64,000 nt of DNA, from positions 2,286,468 through 2,350,467 of the forward strand of contig JAMWFC010000054.1 in NCBI GenBank assembly GCA_027475525.1. The letters run 5' to 3'. Origin of the DNA: Macrolepiota albuminosa. Its lineage: Eukaryota; Basidiomycota; Agaricomycetes; Agaricales; Agaricaceae. The position numbers and the translations under genes were made by a program. The notes below the pieces were generated by a model, which saw only the letters and a list, made by a program, of their open reading frames with translations, did not search any database and was not told the origin of the DNA. Within the stretch, counting starts at the first letter, position 1; every line of letters begins with the position of its first letter. This document shows positions 43,821-53,772 of this stretch, in pieces.

Positions 43821-44237
43821 CACTGCTGGCACTGAAAAGTATTTCTATTGGAAAAAGTACAAAAGAAACCTGTTATACCACTTCTACATTGTTTTTTCCC
43901 AAGAAATATATCAATATTTCCCCACTAAAATAGTTAGAAAAATTTTCACCTTTTTCCCAACTTTTTTCCAATGAAAAATACTATCTTTTTACCATTCTTT
44001 TCCTAGAAATAGTGCATTTTTTAGGAAAAAAGTGTGAAAAAGCAGCATTTTTTCAGAAAAACAGTGGCAAAAGGTGACATTTTTCCTTGTAAAACAGTTG
44101 AGAAAAAGATAAACATTTTTCTAAATATTTTGGTGAGAAAATGCTTACATATTTCTTGGGTAAACACCACATGGAAGTGGTATAACAGGTTTCTTTTGTA
44201 CATTTTCCAATGAAAATACTTTCCAGTGCTAGCAGTG
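43821..44237. mobile_element. CACTA-like MITE, 417 bp
   Basis: Inverted ends of about 65 bp: left CACTGCTGGCACTGAAAAGT..., right the complement ...CCAGTGCTAGCAGTG. A 3-bp duplication GAT flanks it (43818-43820 and 44238-44240). CACTG ends with a 3-bp duplication fit the CACTA/EnSpm superfamily. The core is AT-rich and codes for nothing. Removing it and one GAT restores a continuous RNase H frame. A decayed relative is at 1240-1570. Confidence 0.9.
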
Positions 44238-44277
44238 GATGTACCTAGCATCGACTTCAACAATAAGGTTCCGCACG

Positions 44278-44431
44278 CCAATCAAATACATCTTTAGCGA
44301 CCGGAAGGCTTTGAAGAGTCCATAGAGCTCTAGCTTAGGCTGGCTGTAGCGAGACCAATCAAATACATCTTTAGCGACCGGAAGGCTTTGAAGAGTCCAT
44401 AGAGCTCTAGCTTAGGCTGGCTGTAGCGAGA
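44278..44431. repeat. Exact 77-bp tandem duplication
   Basis: Copies 44278-44354 and 44355-44431, identical, within the RNase H region; it breaks the frame. Confidence 0.92.
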
Positions 44432-44606
44432 TTCCCGGTCGTTTAGCGTGATGGATCCAAAGCAGTTGTAGTGTTGCTGTTTCCGATTGTCGCTAAGGCA
44501 CTGGCACAAGAAGTAGCCAACAGCAATGTACGAGGTATCCACCGCCAAGATAACCGGATCGGCAGAGCTATAGTCGATGGGAACTCAGGGTTTGGCGTCT
44601 TGTAGG

Positions 44607-45328
44607 TGTCAGGTTCCGCTGAGTCGGGGGCTTTCCGGGAAAGCAACGCCCTTACGATGCGGACTTGACCTACGAATACTCGGGTGTCTGGAACTCCAGG
44701 ACTAGGATTCCGGGGTTCAAGACGTGGATAGGGAAATCCCGGGAGAGGGGACTTAGTCCGGGGGTTTTGGGTGAATGGGTAACGGGGAGGTTCGGGTAGG
44801 GGTCGAGTCGTGAACCGGGGGTTCTAAGACGAGACCAAGTTAGTAACTTAAGAGTCACGAAGTGCGTACCAAAGCTTAGAGCACGCGAATATTAAGGCGT
44901 GCCAGTCGAAGCGTACCAAACAAGGCGTACCAGTCAAGCAGAGGGCACGCAATATCTAAAGTAACAGTTATGCAATATCAAGACTGGCGAATACAACAGG
45001 GAACTATGCTATAAGTACTACGGGGCCGGGTCTCGGGGTTCTGGGGGTTATTGAGTAGCGGCAGGGGCTGCATACCGGGATCGTGCGTGTGGGGTGCGCG
45101 GTCAATTGGCGCGGGTGGAGCCGTGATGCGTGATGCGCGATGGCCGGAACGAGTCGCGTGATCCGATCGTTGATCGGGGCTGGTGGCGGCTGATGGCGGT
45201 CCTTGATGCGCGTGATGGCGGTGTCGGCGGTCGTGATGGCGGGGCGTGTCCTGTAGGGTTGGAGGGAGGGTCCCGGAGGGTGTTCTGGGGGTGTCCTGGG
45301 GTGGGCCCGGAGGGGAGGGGTCGTGACA
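44607..45328 (-). mobile_element. Solo LTR inserted in the gypsy RNase H region
   Basis: 722 bp, GC-rich and unlike its surroundings. On the minus strand it begins TGTCACGACCCCTCCCCTCC and ends GCGGAACCTGACA. GTAGG flanks both sides (44602-44606 and 45329-45333). Removing it with one GTAGG joins KAL to QDAKP and then VPIDYSSADP, the expected RT-RNase H junction. No other copy of this LTR is in the window. Confidence 0.92.
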
Positions 45329-45333
45329 GTAGG

Positions 45334-46476
45334 GCTTTTACTAAGTCTCGTTGTGCAGTGACCTGGTCTGGCCCAAATTCGAAGGGCTTGTTAGCGTGGG
45401 TGAGTCAGTTAAGGGTATGTGCACGATGGGCAAAGTTTTTGACAAATATTCTGAGAACGCCAACAGTACCAAGAAAGGCGCGGACTTCAGATAAGTCGCG
45501 GCAAGGACCCCATCGCTCCAAGAGTGCTAAGCGAGACTTGTCGGGAACGCGTCCGTCGGGAGTGCAGATGTGACCAAGTATTTTGAACCTTGGCGCACAA
45601 AGAAGGAGCTTATGGCCGCTAAAGGTACCACCGCTATACTTCATATGTTGGAGAACTCGATTGAGCAGCTGGAAAAAACTCCCATAGCGCTAAGCGAATG
45701 TTGGAGTTGTTGGGATGGGTCACCGGTAAGCCGTTTACGAGTCACCAGTCTTTGGGGCCTTTGACGCCAACGTCATCAATGAAGCTTAGGACATTATGCG
45801 GTATCTTGGGCTGGAGGATGAAAGTGATGTCGTCATGGAATATGGTGACTGAGTTTGTCCAGCCCATCAGCAAGGTAACTAGGCGTAATGCGCCAAACAG
45901 AGTTTGAAAAGTGGTAAGGTCTTGGGAAGAAGGATGTATGAGGCGTTCGTCGTAGCCAACATAAAGGTCAAGAGTGGCGCCACAAATACGCCCAGCAAAG
46001 GACTTGGCAACGTGGTCAGGGAAAGGCGGTACGCCAGAGTGTCGTATGGTAACTCTATTCAGCGGCTCGAGACTGTGAACTATGTGTAGATTGCTGTTTT
46101 TTTTGAGGACGCAAAACCACCGGGAGCAGTAAGAGCTATTGAAAGGTTTGTGGACGCCAGCCTTAATCTTGGTCCTAATGATTTGGCAGACCTCGGCTTC
46201 GATTCCAGGCGGTAACGGTCAGTTGTGCTCAGTTCACAGTACGTGAGGAATGGTCGGGATTACGACAGGCGGGAAGAAGTCTGTATGTAGACTGCCACGT
46301 TCCGAGTCTTCCCAAGCGAAGGCTTTATCTTGCTTAGCGACAAGGTCGGTAAGGACATTCAACTCATCTTTGGTCAAAAATCCTGTGTCATGCTCCTTTG
46401 CGAATTGTTGTTGGCGCTCCGCGGTAAAATGTCCCGTGGGCTGAAAGGGTGGCAGATTTGGTGATAAGGTTGGCAT
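45334..46476 (-). pseudogene. Gypsy reverse transcriptase
   Basis: Minus-strand blocks in order: FFPPVVIPTIPHVL, IIRTKIKAGVHKPFNSSYCS, RWFCVLKK, VHSLEPLNRVTIRHSG, GATLDLYVGYDERLI, SQDLTTFQTLFGALRLVTLL, MGWTNSVTIFHDDITFILQP, then LSFIDDVGVKGP, where FIDD is the catalytic motif, and RFKILGHICTPDGRVPDKSR with RAFLGTVGVLRIFVKNFAHR. At least two stops occur (after HVL at about 46237 and after GPKDW at about 45760), so it is inactive, but the domain is almost complete. Confidence 0.85.
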
Positions 46477-46546
46477 ATCGGCAAGAGGGTCGCCAATGAT
46501 CTGGCGCTCAATTCTAAACGTCTCAGGAGAGTGCGTAGCAACGGGT

Positions 46547-46700
46547 TTTGTTTTAAGCGCAACTGGCTTATATTTCTTTTTGACTTGAACCCCTTTTCTT
46601 TTGGGAGCGTTAGCTTGGTTATATTTGTTTTAAGCGCAACTGGCTTATATTTCTTTTTGACTTGAACCCCTTTTCTTTTGGGAGCGTTAGCTTGGTTATA
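46547..46700. repeat. Exact 77-bp tandem duplication
   Basis: Copies 46547-46623 and 46624-46700, identical (one extra matching base). Creates a repeated block KRKGVQVKKKYKP / KEKGFKSKRNISQ in two frames. Confidence 0.9.
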
Positions 46701-47025
46701 TACAGAGGTGGAAAGGGGAACTGTAGCCTGAGGAGCGGCAAGTCCAAGAACGGCAGGAGACAAGGCTCCAGGAAGGGTAGTGAGATAGGTGTCGGTAGAC
46801 GCAATATTTTGAAAAGATTCGGAAGCGGTAAGGTACAAGTACACTAGAGCGGAGTCGGTAATGTTTTGATTTTTCTGGAAAAGCTCAGCGTCAGTAGCGG
46901 ATAAAGTAGTTAAAACGTCTTCATCAAGAAAAGTGGTAAACACAACATTTACAAGACCAGTAAAATGGTCATATTCCAGCATTAGTGCCACATCTCCGTG
47001 ATCATCGCCAATCACCTCCTCGATG

Positions 47026-47179
47026 GTCTGTGAAAACACCGGTGGGGAGGCTCGTTGGCGTGTTGGTCGGTAAACTCTGGGGGCTTAGCGCGGGCGCCTT
47101 TTGTCTGTGAAAACACCGGTGGGGAGGCTCGTTGGCGTGTTGGTCGGTAAACTCTGGGGGCTTAGCGCGGGCGCCTTTT
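47026..47179. repeat. Exact 77-bp tandem duplication
   Basis: Copies 47026-47102 and 47103-47179, identical, in the linker of the gypsy polyprotein. Confidence 0.92.
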
Positions 47180-47476
47180 TGTTGTCCCCTAGAGAACATT
47201 GGCACCGTTCGTTGGATTCTGGAATTGGGGTCGCTAATTGTTAAAGTTGTCTCGTCGTCGGTAACAGTCTTGACGACTGATCGTGCCAAGACGTTGAAGG
47301 GTCTGCCAAGTAGTAGGTCGTATGCCGGGGATCACAAAATGTGTATCTGAAGATAAAACGTAATGTCACCAAGGGTGCACGGCACATTCTTGGCGAGGCC
47401 TAGGGATCTGTCCACTGTACTGTTGGCACTCTGCATGTTTAATATAACTGTAGGGTCGTAAATGAGACCCAAACCA

Positions 47477-47630
47477 TTAGCGACTTTGGCTGCCATAGAA
47501 ATGATCTGAGACCCGCTATCCACAATCGCCTCTACCTCGTGCTTATTGTCTACTTAGCGACTTTGGCTGCCATAGAAATGATCTGAGACCCGCTATCCAC
47601 AATCGCCTCTACCTCGTGCTTATTGTCTAC
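47477..47630. repeat. Exact 77-bp tandem duplication
   Basis: Copies 47477-47553 and 47554-47630, identical. It ends the long gag frame exactly inside the protease motif (DSGSQIISMAAKVA). Confidence 0.92.
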
Positions 47631-49601
47631 GGTTAGCGCGACTGAGCGAATAGCGTGTGATTCTTGAGTGACGGTAAGGATTGCGGGGTCTTCTCCATGG
47701 TCTACTGACCTAAGGTAGGTCTCTACTGGGTCCACAGAGGTAGCGTTAGCAATGGTGTCAGCAGGAAAGTCTTCAGTGTCCAAAGAGTCGACGGTAACCG
47801 AAAAACCAGGAAGCGCATCGTCGAGTTCATCAACCTCGGCAACAGCTGTTGCCAAAGGTCGTTGGGGAGTGACTGCCGTCTTGACCTGGTTGTGGACATT
47901 GGGAGCAATACTACAAAGTTCTTCTACTGACAAGGTGACAGCGGTTTTCATGATGCGGTTAAAGACGTGGTTTGATTTCTCTATGTTGAAAATTGGCGCG
48001 GTAAGTTGGTAGCCACCCTCAGGACGCTTCTCGGGAGCGGCAAAGTTTCGTTGTGCGGGAGCATGATAACGGTCGGGAATCCCTGAGTAGGGATGGAAAG
48101 GCGGCAAGGGCGGTTCAGGAGCGGCAGCGGTTGACGATGGTTCTGGAGTGGTAGCTGGCAGAGCGGCAGGAGTAGGAGTTGGTAACTTGCTAGCGGGAGG
48201 CATTGGCTTGTATCCTTTAAGAGGTTGTTTGAGCTGCTTAACTTCAACCCCATCAAAGACCTGATTCTTGAGCAAATCTAGCTCCTGTTGGAGTTTGGCG
48301 ATACGTTCTTCCTGCGAGAAAGTAGGGTGGTCGCCAACGCTATCGAAGTGTAAGACCTTGTGGATCATTTGCTGTTGGGTTGCCTGTTCAGGGTCGAGGT
48401 TGGCGTTGCCAGAAAGCGTGCCGGTAACGATTTGTCCTGGGTTGCGCCTATGCCATTCATCAACTCGCTCCTGGAAAGACTTCTTGTCCAGGTAGTTGGG
48501 GATGGTGGCGCCAGTGGTAAGAACTATCTTGCCGTCGATAGCCCTTCGAATCCTTCCTTGCTGAATGTAGTTTTCTAGGGTTGTGCAGCGTCCTCTAGTC
48601 ATAGTGTGGCCAATTTCCCCACAGAAGTGGCAAGGGCCAGATGCGGGTACATTAGCGGGTTGGTTAGCGAGATTGGTAGTAATCATAGTTTCTATACACA
48701 TCATAGCAGAGGCGACGGCAGCGGTAACGGCAGCGTTGAGATCCTCCTTCTTAACGAAGTCGGCAACAGGGGGCAGGATGGGAATGATACCGTTAGTTCG
48801 CTCAGGTGGTGGGCTCGTCCTAGCGCGTTGCAGCCCAACGCCAGTGTCCGTCCCCTTGAGAACCCATTTACCGGCTTCAAAGACGTCGGCAACGTTATAG
48901 GGCTCGTCTGGGTGATGGGCCTGATGAACTATCTCTAGGCGACGAGCAATACGAGTCCAAAGCGAAGTCGGGATGCCTTGTTGGAATAAGCGACGTTCCT
49001 CGTTAATGTATAGCTTGCCGTTTTGTACTAACCACCTAGTGATCTTTTGGAATTTGTGGTAATACGTGGAGAATGCGCCAAGAGACGATGTGCCGCTGTC
49101 GAATGATTCCTGTACTAGTTTCTGCAGCTCGTTTACTGAGTATCGGGTAGCTTCTTCAGTGCCAGGGTACAACTGGATTACTGCCGTCTTCCAGCCTTCA
49201 TACGAAGCGCCTTGGGCTGGAATGGGTGTGGTGGCAGGAACAAAGGCAGCAAACTCGGCAAGGCCAGTCCACGTCTCTGCCGTGTCATACGATACGTATC
49301 TTGCCACGTACTCCTTCATCTGTGTGTGGTCGGTAATGCCACAATCCCTGAATAAATACTCCAATTCCTTGAAATACTGGGAGAGCTCCCGTGGCTTGTA
49401 CTCGTCCCATTTTGGTGCTGAAAAGTGGTTGCGTGGCGGCATACGCTGAACTTGTTGTTCCATGGCGACAGTGGTATCGAGTTCGGTTAGCGGTAGTAGG
49501 GAAGGAGTTCTAGGGATTGGCGACAGGGTAAGAGAAATGAGTTGTGAAAGAGGCGTTAGCAGAGTAATGGGGGTGACTGGTTGCGGTATGGCAAGCGGCA
49601 A
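47550..49601 (-). CDS. Gypsy Gag with zinc knuckle, running into protease
   Basis: The 683-codon frame contains the capsid-type gag domain (WDEYKPRELSQYFKELEYLF, QMKEYVARYVSYDTAETWTG, STYYHKFQKITRWLVQNGKL) and a CCHC knuckle (CHFCGEIGHTMTRGRC). After it come NYIQQGRIRRAIDGKIVLTT, a Pro-rich segment (PASKLPTPTPAALPATTPE) and the beginning of the protease (EVEAIVDSGSQIISMAAKVA). The frame is also open upstream of the listed ATG to about 49815 (LQRRRRLLEQSAEGIAPSHP), so the true start may lie earlier and lack an ATG in this copy. Gag makes the particle and binds element RNA. The frame ends only because of the 77-bp duplication at 47477. Confidence 0.88.
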   Translation of the reverse strand: MPLAIPQPVTPITLLTPLSQLISLTLSPIPRTPSLLPLTELDTTVAMEQQVQRMPPRNHFSAPKWDEYKPRELSQYFKELEYLFRDCGITDHTQMKEYVARYVSYDTAETWTGLAEFAAFVPATTPIPAQGASYEGWKTAVIQLYPGTEEATRYSVNELQKLVQESFDSGTSSLGAFSTYYHKFQKITRWLVQNGKLYINEERRLFQQGIPTSLWTRIARRLEIVHQAHHPDEPYNVADVFEAGKWVLKGTDTGVGLQRARTSPPPERTNGIIPILPPVADFVKKEDLNAAVTAAVASAMMCIETMITTNLANQPANVPASGPCHFCGEIGHTMTRGRCTTLENYIQQGRIRRAIDGKIVLTTGATIPNYLDKKSFQERVDEWHRRNPGQIVTGTLSGNANLDPEQATQQQMIHKVLHFDSVGDHPTFSQEERIAKLQQELDLLKNQVFDGVEVKQLKQPLKGYKPMPPASKLPTPTPAALPATTPEPSSTAAAPEPPLPPFHPYSGIPDRYHAPAQRNFAAPEKRPEGGYQLTAPIFNIEKSNHVFNRIMKTAVTLSVEELCSIAPNVHNQVKTAVTPQRPLATAVAEVDELDDALPGFSVTVDSLDTEDFPADTIANATSVDPVETYLRSVDHGEDPAILTVTQESHAIRSVALTVDNKHEVEAIVDSGSQIISMAAKVAK

Positions 49602-49822
49602 CGCTAAGAGGTCGTCAGCGCTAAAGTCAAAAAAACATGAGAAGAGATCAGGAAATTTGTCTACAGTGGCGTTCTGTAGTTCCTGTGCAAGAGAGAGACC
49701 CGGTAAGACACCAGGTGGTTGTGGAGTTGATGGGTGGGAAGGAGCTATGCCTTCTGCCGACTGTTCTAGCAGGCGGCGCCTACGCTGGAGACGGGTTTCT
49801 GGCGGAATTCTGCCCTAGAGAT

Positions 49823-49840
49823 CCCTCGCGGTGGGCTCCA
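49823..49840 (-). promoter_or_regulatory. Primer-binding site of the gypsy element
   Basis: Just inside the 5' LTR, TGGAGCCCACCGCGAGGG on the minus strand is the complement of a tRNA 3' end finishing in CCA (CCCTCGCGGTGGGCTCCA on the plus strand). The tRNA identity is not determined. Confidence 0.75.
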
Positions 49841-49843
49841 ATT

Positions 49844-50859
49844 TGATGACGCCCAAAGTTTGGTCAGTAACAAATATAGTTATAGTGTTACCGTACCAAT
49901 TGCTTGCGTTGGGCGCGCTATAAGTGATGTGAGGAGTCCTGGGCAGGTCCCAGAGAACGCGCCTATAAAAATGGGGAAAAGTCGGTAAGGGAGTCGGCAA
50001 GTGTAAAGCGCTAAGGTAAAGTGCCTATTAAGGGAGCGGTAAGCGAACACGGCAATATCAATGGCAAGAACACAGTAAGCTTAGCGAAGTCTAAGCATCG
50101 TAAATGCCTGCCGTAAATGCAAGGCGTGAATAAGTCGAAGGCTAGCGATGAAGTCTGCAGCTGCTGGCGAGCTCGACGTTGCCGACCGTAAATGAGATCT
50201 CAAGCATAAGGGAGACTGAAGTAAGGGGAGCAGGAAACTCTGGTCTATTATTCAATGATGATATGTACAAGTCGGTAAGTACTTTATATACTACAAGGAG
50301 TTCACCGTCGCCAGTGACCAACCATTGCCAAAGTGCGGTAAACTGGAAAATTTAAGTACTTTATATACTACAAGGAGTTCACCGTCGCCAGTGACCAACC
50401 ATTGCCAAAGTGCGGTAAACTGGAAAATTTTATAGGGGTAGTTCCAACGGTTTCAGATCCCTACCGTCCATTCAAGATGCTTAGCAGCGCCAGGCGGCAG
50501 ATCGCAATGCTAAACCATCAATCCATCACCCTTCTGTCTGTCCAAAAGGCTTAGCGATGTCAGACGCCAAATCGAGGCGCTAAGCAATGTCAGACGCCAA
50601 GGTCAAACGCCAAGCTGTCCGTCAGTTTTTGATAGATCATCAGGCTTCTCGCTAAGCGCTGTTGTCAGTGACTGATGCCATCTGTCAGTTGTCATTCTGT
50701 CTGCCATTGGCGCTATCACTGATTGGATCTGCTTCTTGCCGTGCGTGGCCGTCAAATATTGCCAAAATTGGTTAGTTAGTGCACGCTAAGGTACCCTGAG
50801 CCTGTGCCGTGTTGCCGTAGCCTGCCGTTGATGTGCTGATCCTGTATGGGGTCCTATCA
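49844..50859 (-). repeat. 5' LTR of the gypsy element
   Basis: 1016 bp, exactly 77 bp longer than the other LTR because of the duplication at 50276-50429. Confidence 0.92.
50276..50429. repeat. Exact 77-bp tandem duplication in one LTR
   Basis: Copies 50276-50352 and 50353-50429, identical; the corresponding place in the other LTR (38515-38590) is single. Confidence 0.93.
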
Positions 50860-50863
50860 CTGC

Positions 50864-53364
50864 GCCATACCATTCCAACATTGCTTTTGTCACATGGACT
50901 GTGGAACTCTATCGGACAACTCACCTTCGATGCTCCTGCCTTTCCATTCAGCCTTTCATTAAGAGTTTATGCAACTTGCACGGAGTGCCATTTCAATCAT
51001 ACCTGAGCAAGCAGTTTTCTATTGCCTATGACGTCTACCTATCCATTTGTGAAGAGACTGAAAGATGCATCCAGATTGCTCTTGAACAAAATACACCAAA
51101 ATGGCAGCTTCACCATGCATGCCCTGCATGCACTTACAAATTGGAGGAAGAGAAAAAGCTTATGTTCAAAATCCTGGTGACGATGGATGGGAATGACTCC
51201 CTTAAACAATTTATCCGTCGAGGCCCTGCCACTGAAGATGAGGGTGAGGAAATGGCACTGGGTGCTTTGAAAGAGTTGCAGGACAATCGTGACCTCAACG
51301 GCGACTATTATTTGAGCAGGGAGGCAGTCAATAGATGGGCAAAAGACGCACTTCAGGAGATGTTGCCCACCAGAAACAATCTGGTCAGCGTGTTTATTTC
51401 CACATTGAATTGTTGTTGATCTGCTTGGTAGGAAGGGGGCACATCAGATTCAGAACACAATGCTTGTGAAGAACGCTGGAAAAATATGAACGATGAGCTG
51501 GCTTCACGGATGTGGGGGATTTTCGATGAAACTGGCATCTTCCTCTCTCTCTGTCGCCATGGCTTTGTCCTATTGATCGCTGACATGGTTCAAAGCGGGG
51601 AGCTGTAGGTATTCATTTGCTTGATTATCTGTTTACCCCTTACTGCACTCTTTACCACAGTGCCAAATATCCCTTGGCCATGGTGAATGAATTGCTGGCG
51701 GCGTTTGGCTCACGAATTGGGGCTGGCTATGATATCGGCTGTAAATTTGGTGCAACTCTGGCCAACAGCCCCCTTGGACTTCATGCGCGTGAACTTGGGT
51801 ATAAATCGCTCGTCAGCAGCTTCCATGGCCATGCCCATAATCATCGCTGTCAACTCAGCTTCCTTGCAAAATATGTTGAAGGCCTTGGTCTTGAGGATCT
51901 TGAAGGATGCGAACGATTCTTTTTGAAATCTAATGCCTTAGCTTTGTCTGTACGATATGCGAGCATCTTTCATCGGAAGCAGATCATTCAAGAATATGTC
52001 AAACATATGGATCGACAGGAGACTTACCAAAACCTGAGCACGCATGCTTCTTTTGTTTACTCTTCTCTACTGACTGAAATTTTCAGGCACCTTTCTTGTT
52101 AGTAATTATTAGCCGCTGAAACTTATCAGTGGCTTGCCTGCAGTGGAAAAACAGATGAAGGACCAAGACATGCCAAGCTTCGATACTTTTAAACAATGGT
52201 TGGTGGAGGAGAAAGCGTATCTTGAGGGGCTGTCACGAGAGCCTCTAGTGGAGACATTGCAAATGGAGTATTACCAAAAGTTGGTAAATCTCGAAGCAAG
52301 CCAGTGAGTTGAATCTTTTTCACCTTGTGCGGTCCTAAGACTAGATGCAGACGTGCGTTAGATGAGGCACAATCCAAGTGGCTCATGATCACCCCTGAAA
52401 CACAGAACATGTGGGACTATACAAATTCTATCGAGACAAAACGTTGGCATGCACTTGAAAATTATGAAAAAGACCTCAAAATTGTTCAAGGCCTCAAAAC
52501 AAAACTAGGAATTACAACACGATAGAGTAGAACAAGCCCTGAGTAGAATGTTGCGGCAGAGATGATGGCTAAGCGTCGTTATCAGCAATGCCTCAATAAC
52601 TTGGAAGCGTTGGTGGTCTCACAAATGTTCAAATTATCAAAGATGAATATGTCACAAATGGGTGCGTTTAAGGTGTTTATTCTTTCAGCTGGTAGCTAAA
52701 ATTTGCAAAAATAGGATACAAATTATGAAAGCACATTGGTAACGCCCTCAAAACTCGATTGCAAGCAGTTCAGAGCACACTTGACAAATATAATGCCGCT
52801 GCTTGTGCCCTTTCCCTGCCACGTCCTGAGTTTTCATGGAATCTTGTAGTAGAATACACCTTTCTTGCCAACTTTGACTTGTTATCGAATACACGTGAAG
52901 ATGTACGCCAACGTCCCTGGGCTGCACCAGCTACATGAATAATGATGGATGAATATTACAAAATTCAGCAAGCTTATGAAGAGGTTGACTGGCTCAACAT
53001 TGAAATACAACAGCTTGTAACATATATACAAGATGAAGAGGCCTATCTAAAAGAGAGAAGAGATGCCATTGCTAGTGTGGACAAATCATTTGGCCATCAA
53101 ATCCACCAGCAGTGGGAACGGCTTCATCGCTTCAATAAGCTTCACATCCGCCGCCTTCGAAGACTTGCTGCTTTGCCAGGCTTCACTGGCTCACTCGTTC
53201 CTGGTAGGAGGGTTGATAATTTACGGAGAGAAGATGTAATGGAAGTAGATGTGAATGACGTCGAAGGCACTGATGATGATGAAGACAGCAGTGACAACGA
53301 AGACGATGAAGCTCAGCTTGCTGAAAAGATACATAAAGTGCTTCAAATTTCTTCTGATATTTAA
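50864..53364 (+). CDS. KDZ transposase, 3' part (disrupted)
   Basis: The frame resumes after the gypsy element with APYHSNIAFVTWTVELYRTT, then IQPFIKSLCNLHGVPFQSYL and the Cys pair CPACTYKLEEE with ILVTMDGNDSLKQFIRR. The catalytic region follows: GIFDETGIFLSLCRHGFVLL with IADMVQSGEL, then GAGYDIGCKFGATLANSPLG, SFHGHAHNHRCQLSFLAKYV and EGLGLEDLEGCERFF. These are the conserved blocks of KDZ transposases (RNase H fold; acidic residues in FDETG, YDIGC and the EGC block). The last exon (52942-53364) is a coiled coil (LNIEIQQLVTYIQDEEAYLK) ending in an acidic tail. Short introns separate the exons (about 51410-51480, 51600-51660, 52090-52130, 52500-52560). The stop lies 72 bp before the right terminal repeat. 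Confidence 0.88.
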
Positions 53365-53436
53365 TTTATGCTCTTCATTTGTCTATAACGGTGAAAATTT
53401 GTATTAATATTCTATATAATGCTCCCTGTAGTTCAA

Positions 53437-53772
53437 CTTATTTTTTCCAAAATTTTTCCATGAATTTTGAGTGGGGGAGTGAGCTCATTGTGCGGAACAG
53501 TGAGCAAAGGGTGGGATCAGTTGTCGGCATGATCTCTGGGTAGTCCCGACATATGTGATGTGACGTCGGTCATACATCAACAATCAATGATGCTATTGAC
53601 AACGTGCCTGATGGCTTTGGCACCACCAATAGCAATGGCTGGTCACCTGAGTGATACATTAGTGGTGAATTATTGGAGGAAGCATGAAAGCAATAAAAAC
53701 CTGCCGACTTAGATGTGGATTACCATATATATTCCATGCCTAACAAGGCCCAACATGTGGTAGCCACAGGTG
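53437..53772. repeat. Right terminal inverted repeat of the KDZ transposon
   Basis: Reverse complement of 32175-32512. The tip is CATGTGGTAGCCACAGGTG, followed by the duplicated GAAATTTG at 53773-53780. Confidence 0.9.

Larger units (their letters stand above)
43337..44601 (-). pseudogene. Gypsy RNase H and linker, second half (MITE-interrupted)
   Basis: Read on the minus strand after the solo LTR: DYSSADPVILAVDTSYIAVG then YFLCQCLSDNRKQQHYNCFG, RESRYSQPKLELYGLFKAFR and SLKMYLIGVRNLIVEVDARY, typical of the RNase H domain of this gypsy family. The frame is cut by the MITE (43821-44237) within the sequence DARYI/KGMLQNPDIQPSHP. It resumes at 43774 with HFELVHVKSSFHGPDGLSRR, the linker to the integrase finger. 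A 77-bp exact duplication at 44278-44431 adds a frame break that is probably artefactual. Confidence 0.8.
46374..47545 (-). pseudogene. Gypsy protease and linker region, broken by 77-bp duplications
   Basis: The protease active site is in DSGSQIISMAAKVANGLGLI (from about 47523). SLGLAKNVPCTLGDITFYLQ follows, the usual aspartic-protease part of this family. Then come RSVVKTVTDDETTLTISDPN and RTVPMFSRGQQKG, and after them the linker TIEEVIGDDHGDVALMLEY and LVNVVFTTFLDEDVLTTLSA. Exact 77-bp duplications at 46547, 47026 and 47477 shift the frame three times; without them the region reads as one longer frame. Thus most of the apparent damage here is probably assembly error. Confidence 0.75.
38077..50863 (-). 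mobile_element. Ty3/gypsy element with antisense cargo gene, nested in the KDZ transposase
   Basis: LTRs 38081-39019 (939 bp) and 49844-50859 (1016 bp, containing one 77-bp duplication) begin TGATGACGCCCAAAGTTTGG and end GGGGTCCTATCA. CTGC is duplicated outside (38077-38080 and 50860-50863). Gag-pol runs on the minus strand: gag from 49.8 kb, RT 46.5-45.4 kb, RNase H 45.4-43.3 kb, integrase 43.2-42.0 kb. The primer-binding site is at 49823-49840 and the polypurine tract at 39020-39034. On the opposite strand, between the tract and the integrase, lies a six-exon gene. A solo LTR and a MITE are inserted in the RNase H region. The two LTRs are about 97% identical by eye, nearly all differences being transitions. 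Many stops in pol make it defective. Confidence 0.93.
32175..53772 (+). mobile_element. KDZ-type DNA transposon with cargo, interrupted by a gypsy element
   Basis: Terminal inverted repeats of about 340 bp begin CACCTGTGGCTACCACATG at 32175 and end with its complement at 53772. GAAATTTG occurs directly outside both ends (32167-32174 and 53773-53780), an 8-bp duplication as known for the KDZ superfamily (Kyakuja-Dileera-Zisupton). Inside, from left: a minus-strand passenger gene, a plus-strand viroplasmin-domain gene, a minus-strand TET/JBP-like pseudogene and a plus-strand CxC1-type KDZ transposase. The transposase is split by the 12.8-kb gypsy element (38081-50859). Without that, the transposon would be about 8.8 kb. 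It can no longer make its transposase in one piece. Confidence 0.92.

Noticed and set aside
26407..47630. Tandem repeats considered as a CRISPR array
   Set aside because: The repeats are in pairs without spacers, in a eukaryotic genome, and most are the 77-bp artefact.
46547..47630. Multiple frameshifts in gypsy protease and linker taken as decay
   Set aside because: Three of the breaks coincide with exact 77-bp duplications, so they are more likely assembly errors; true stops in RT are separate.
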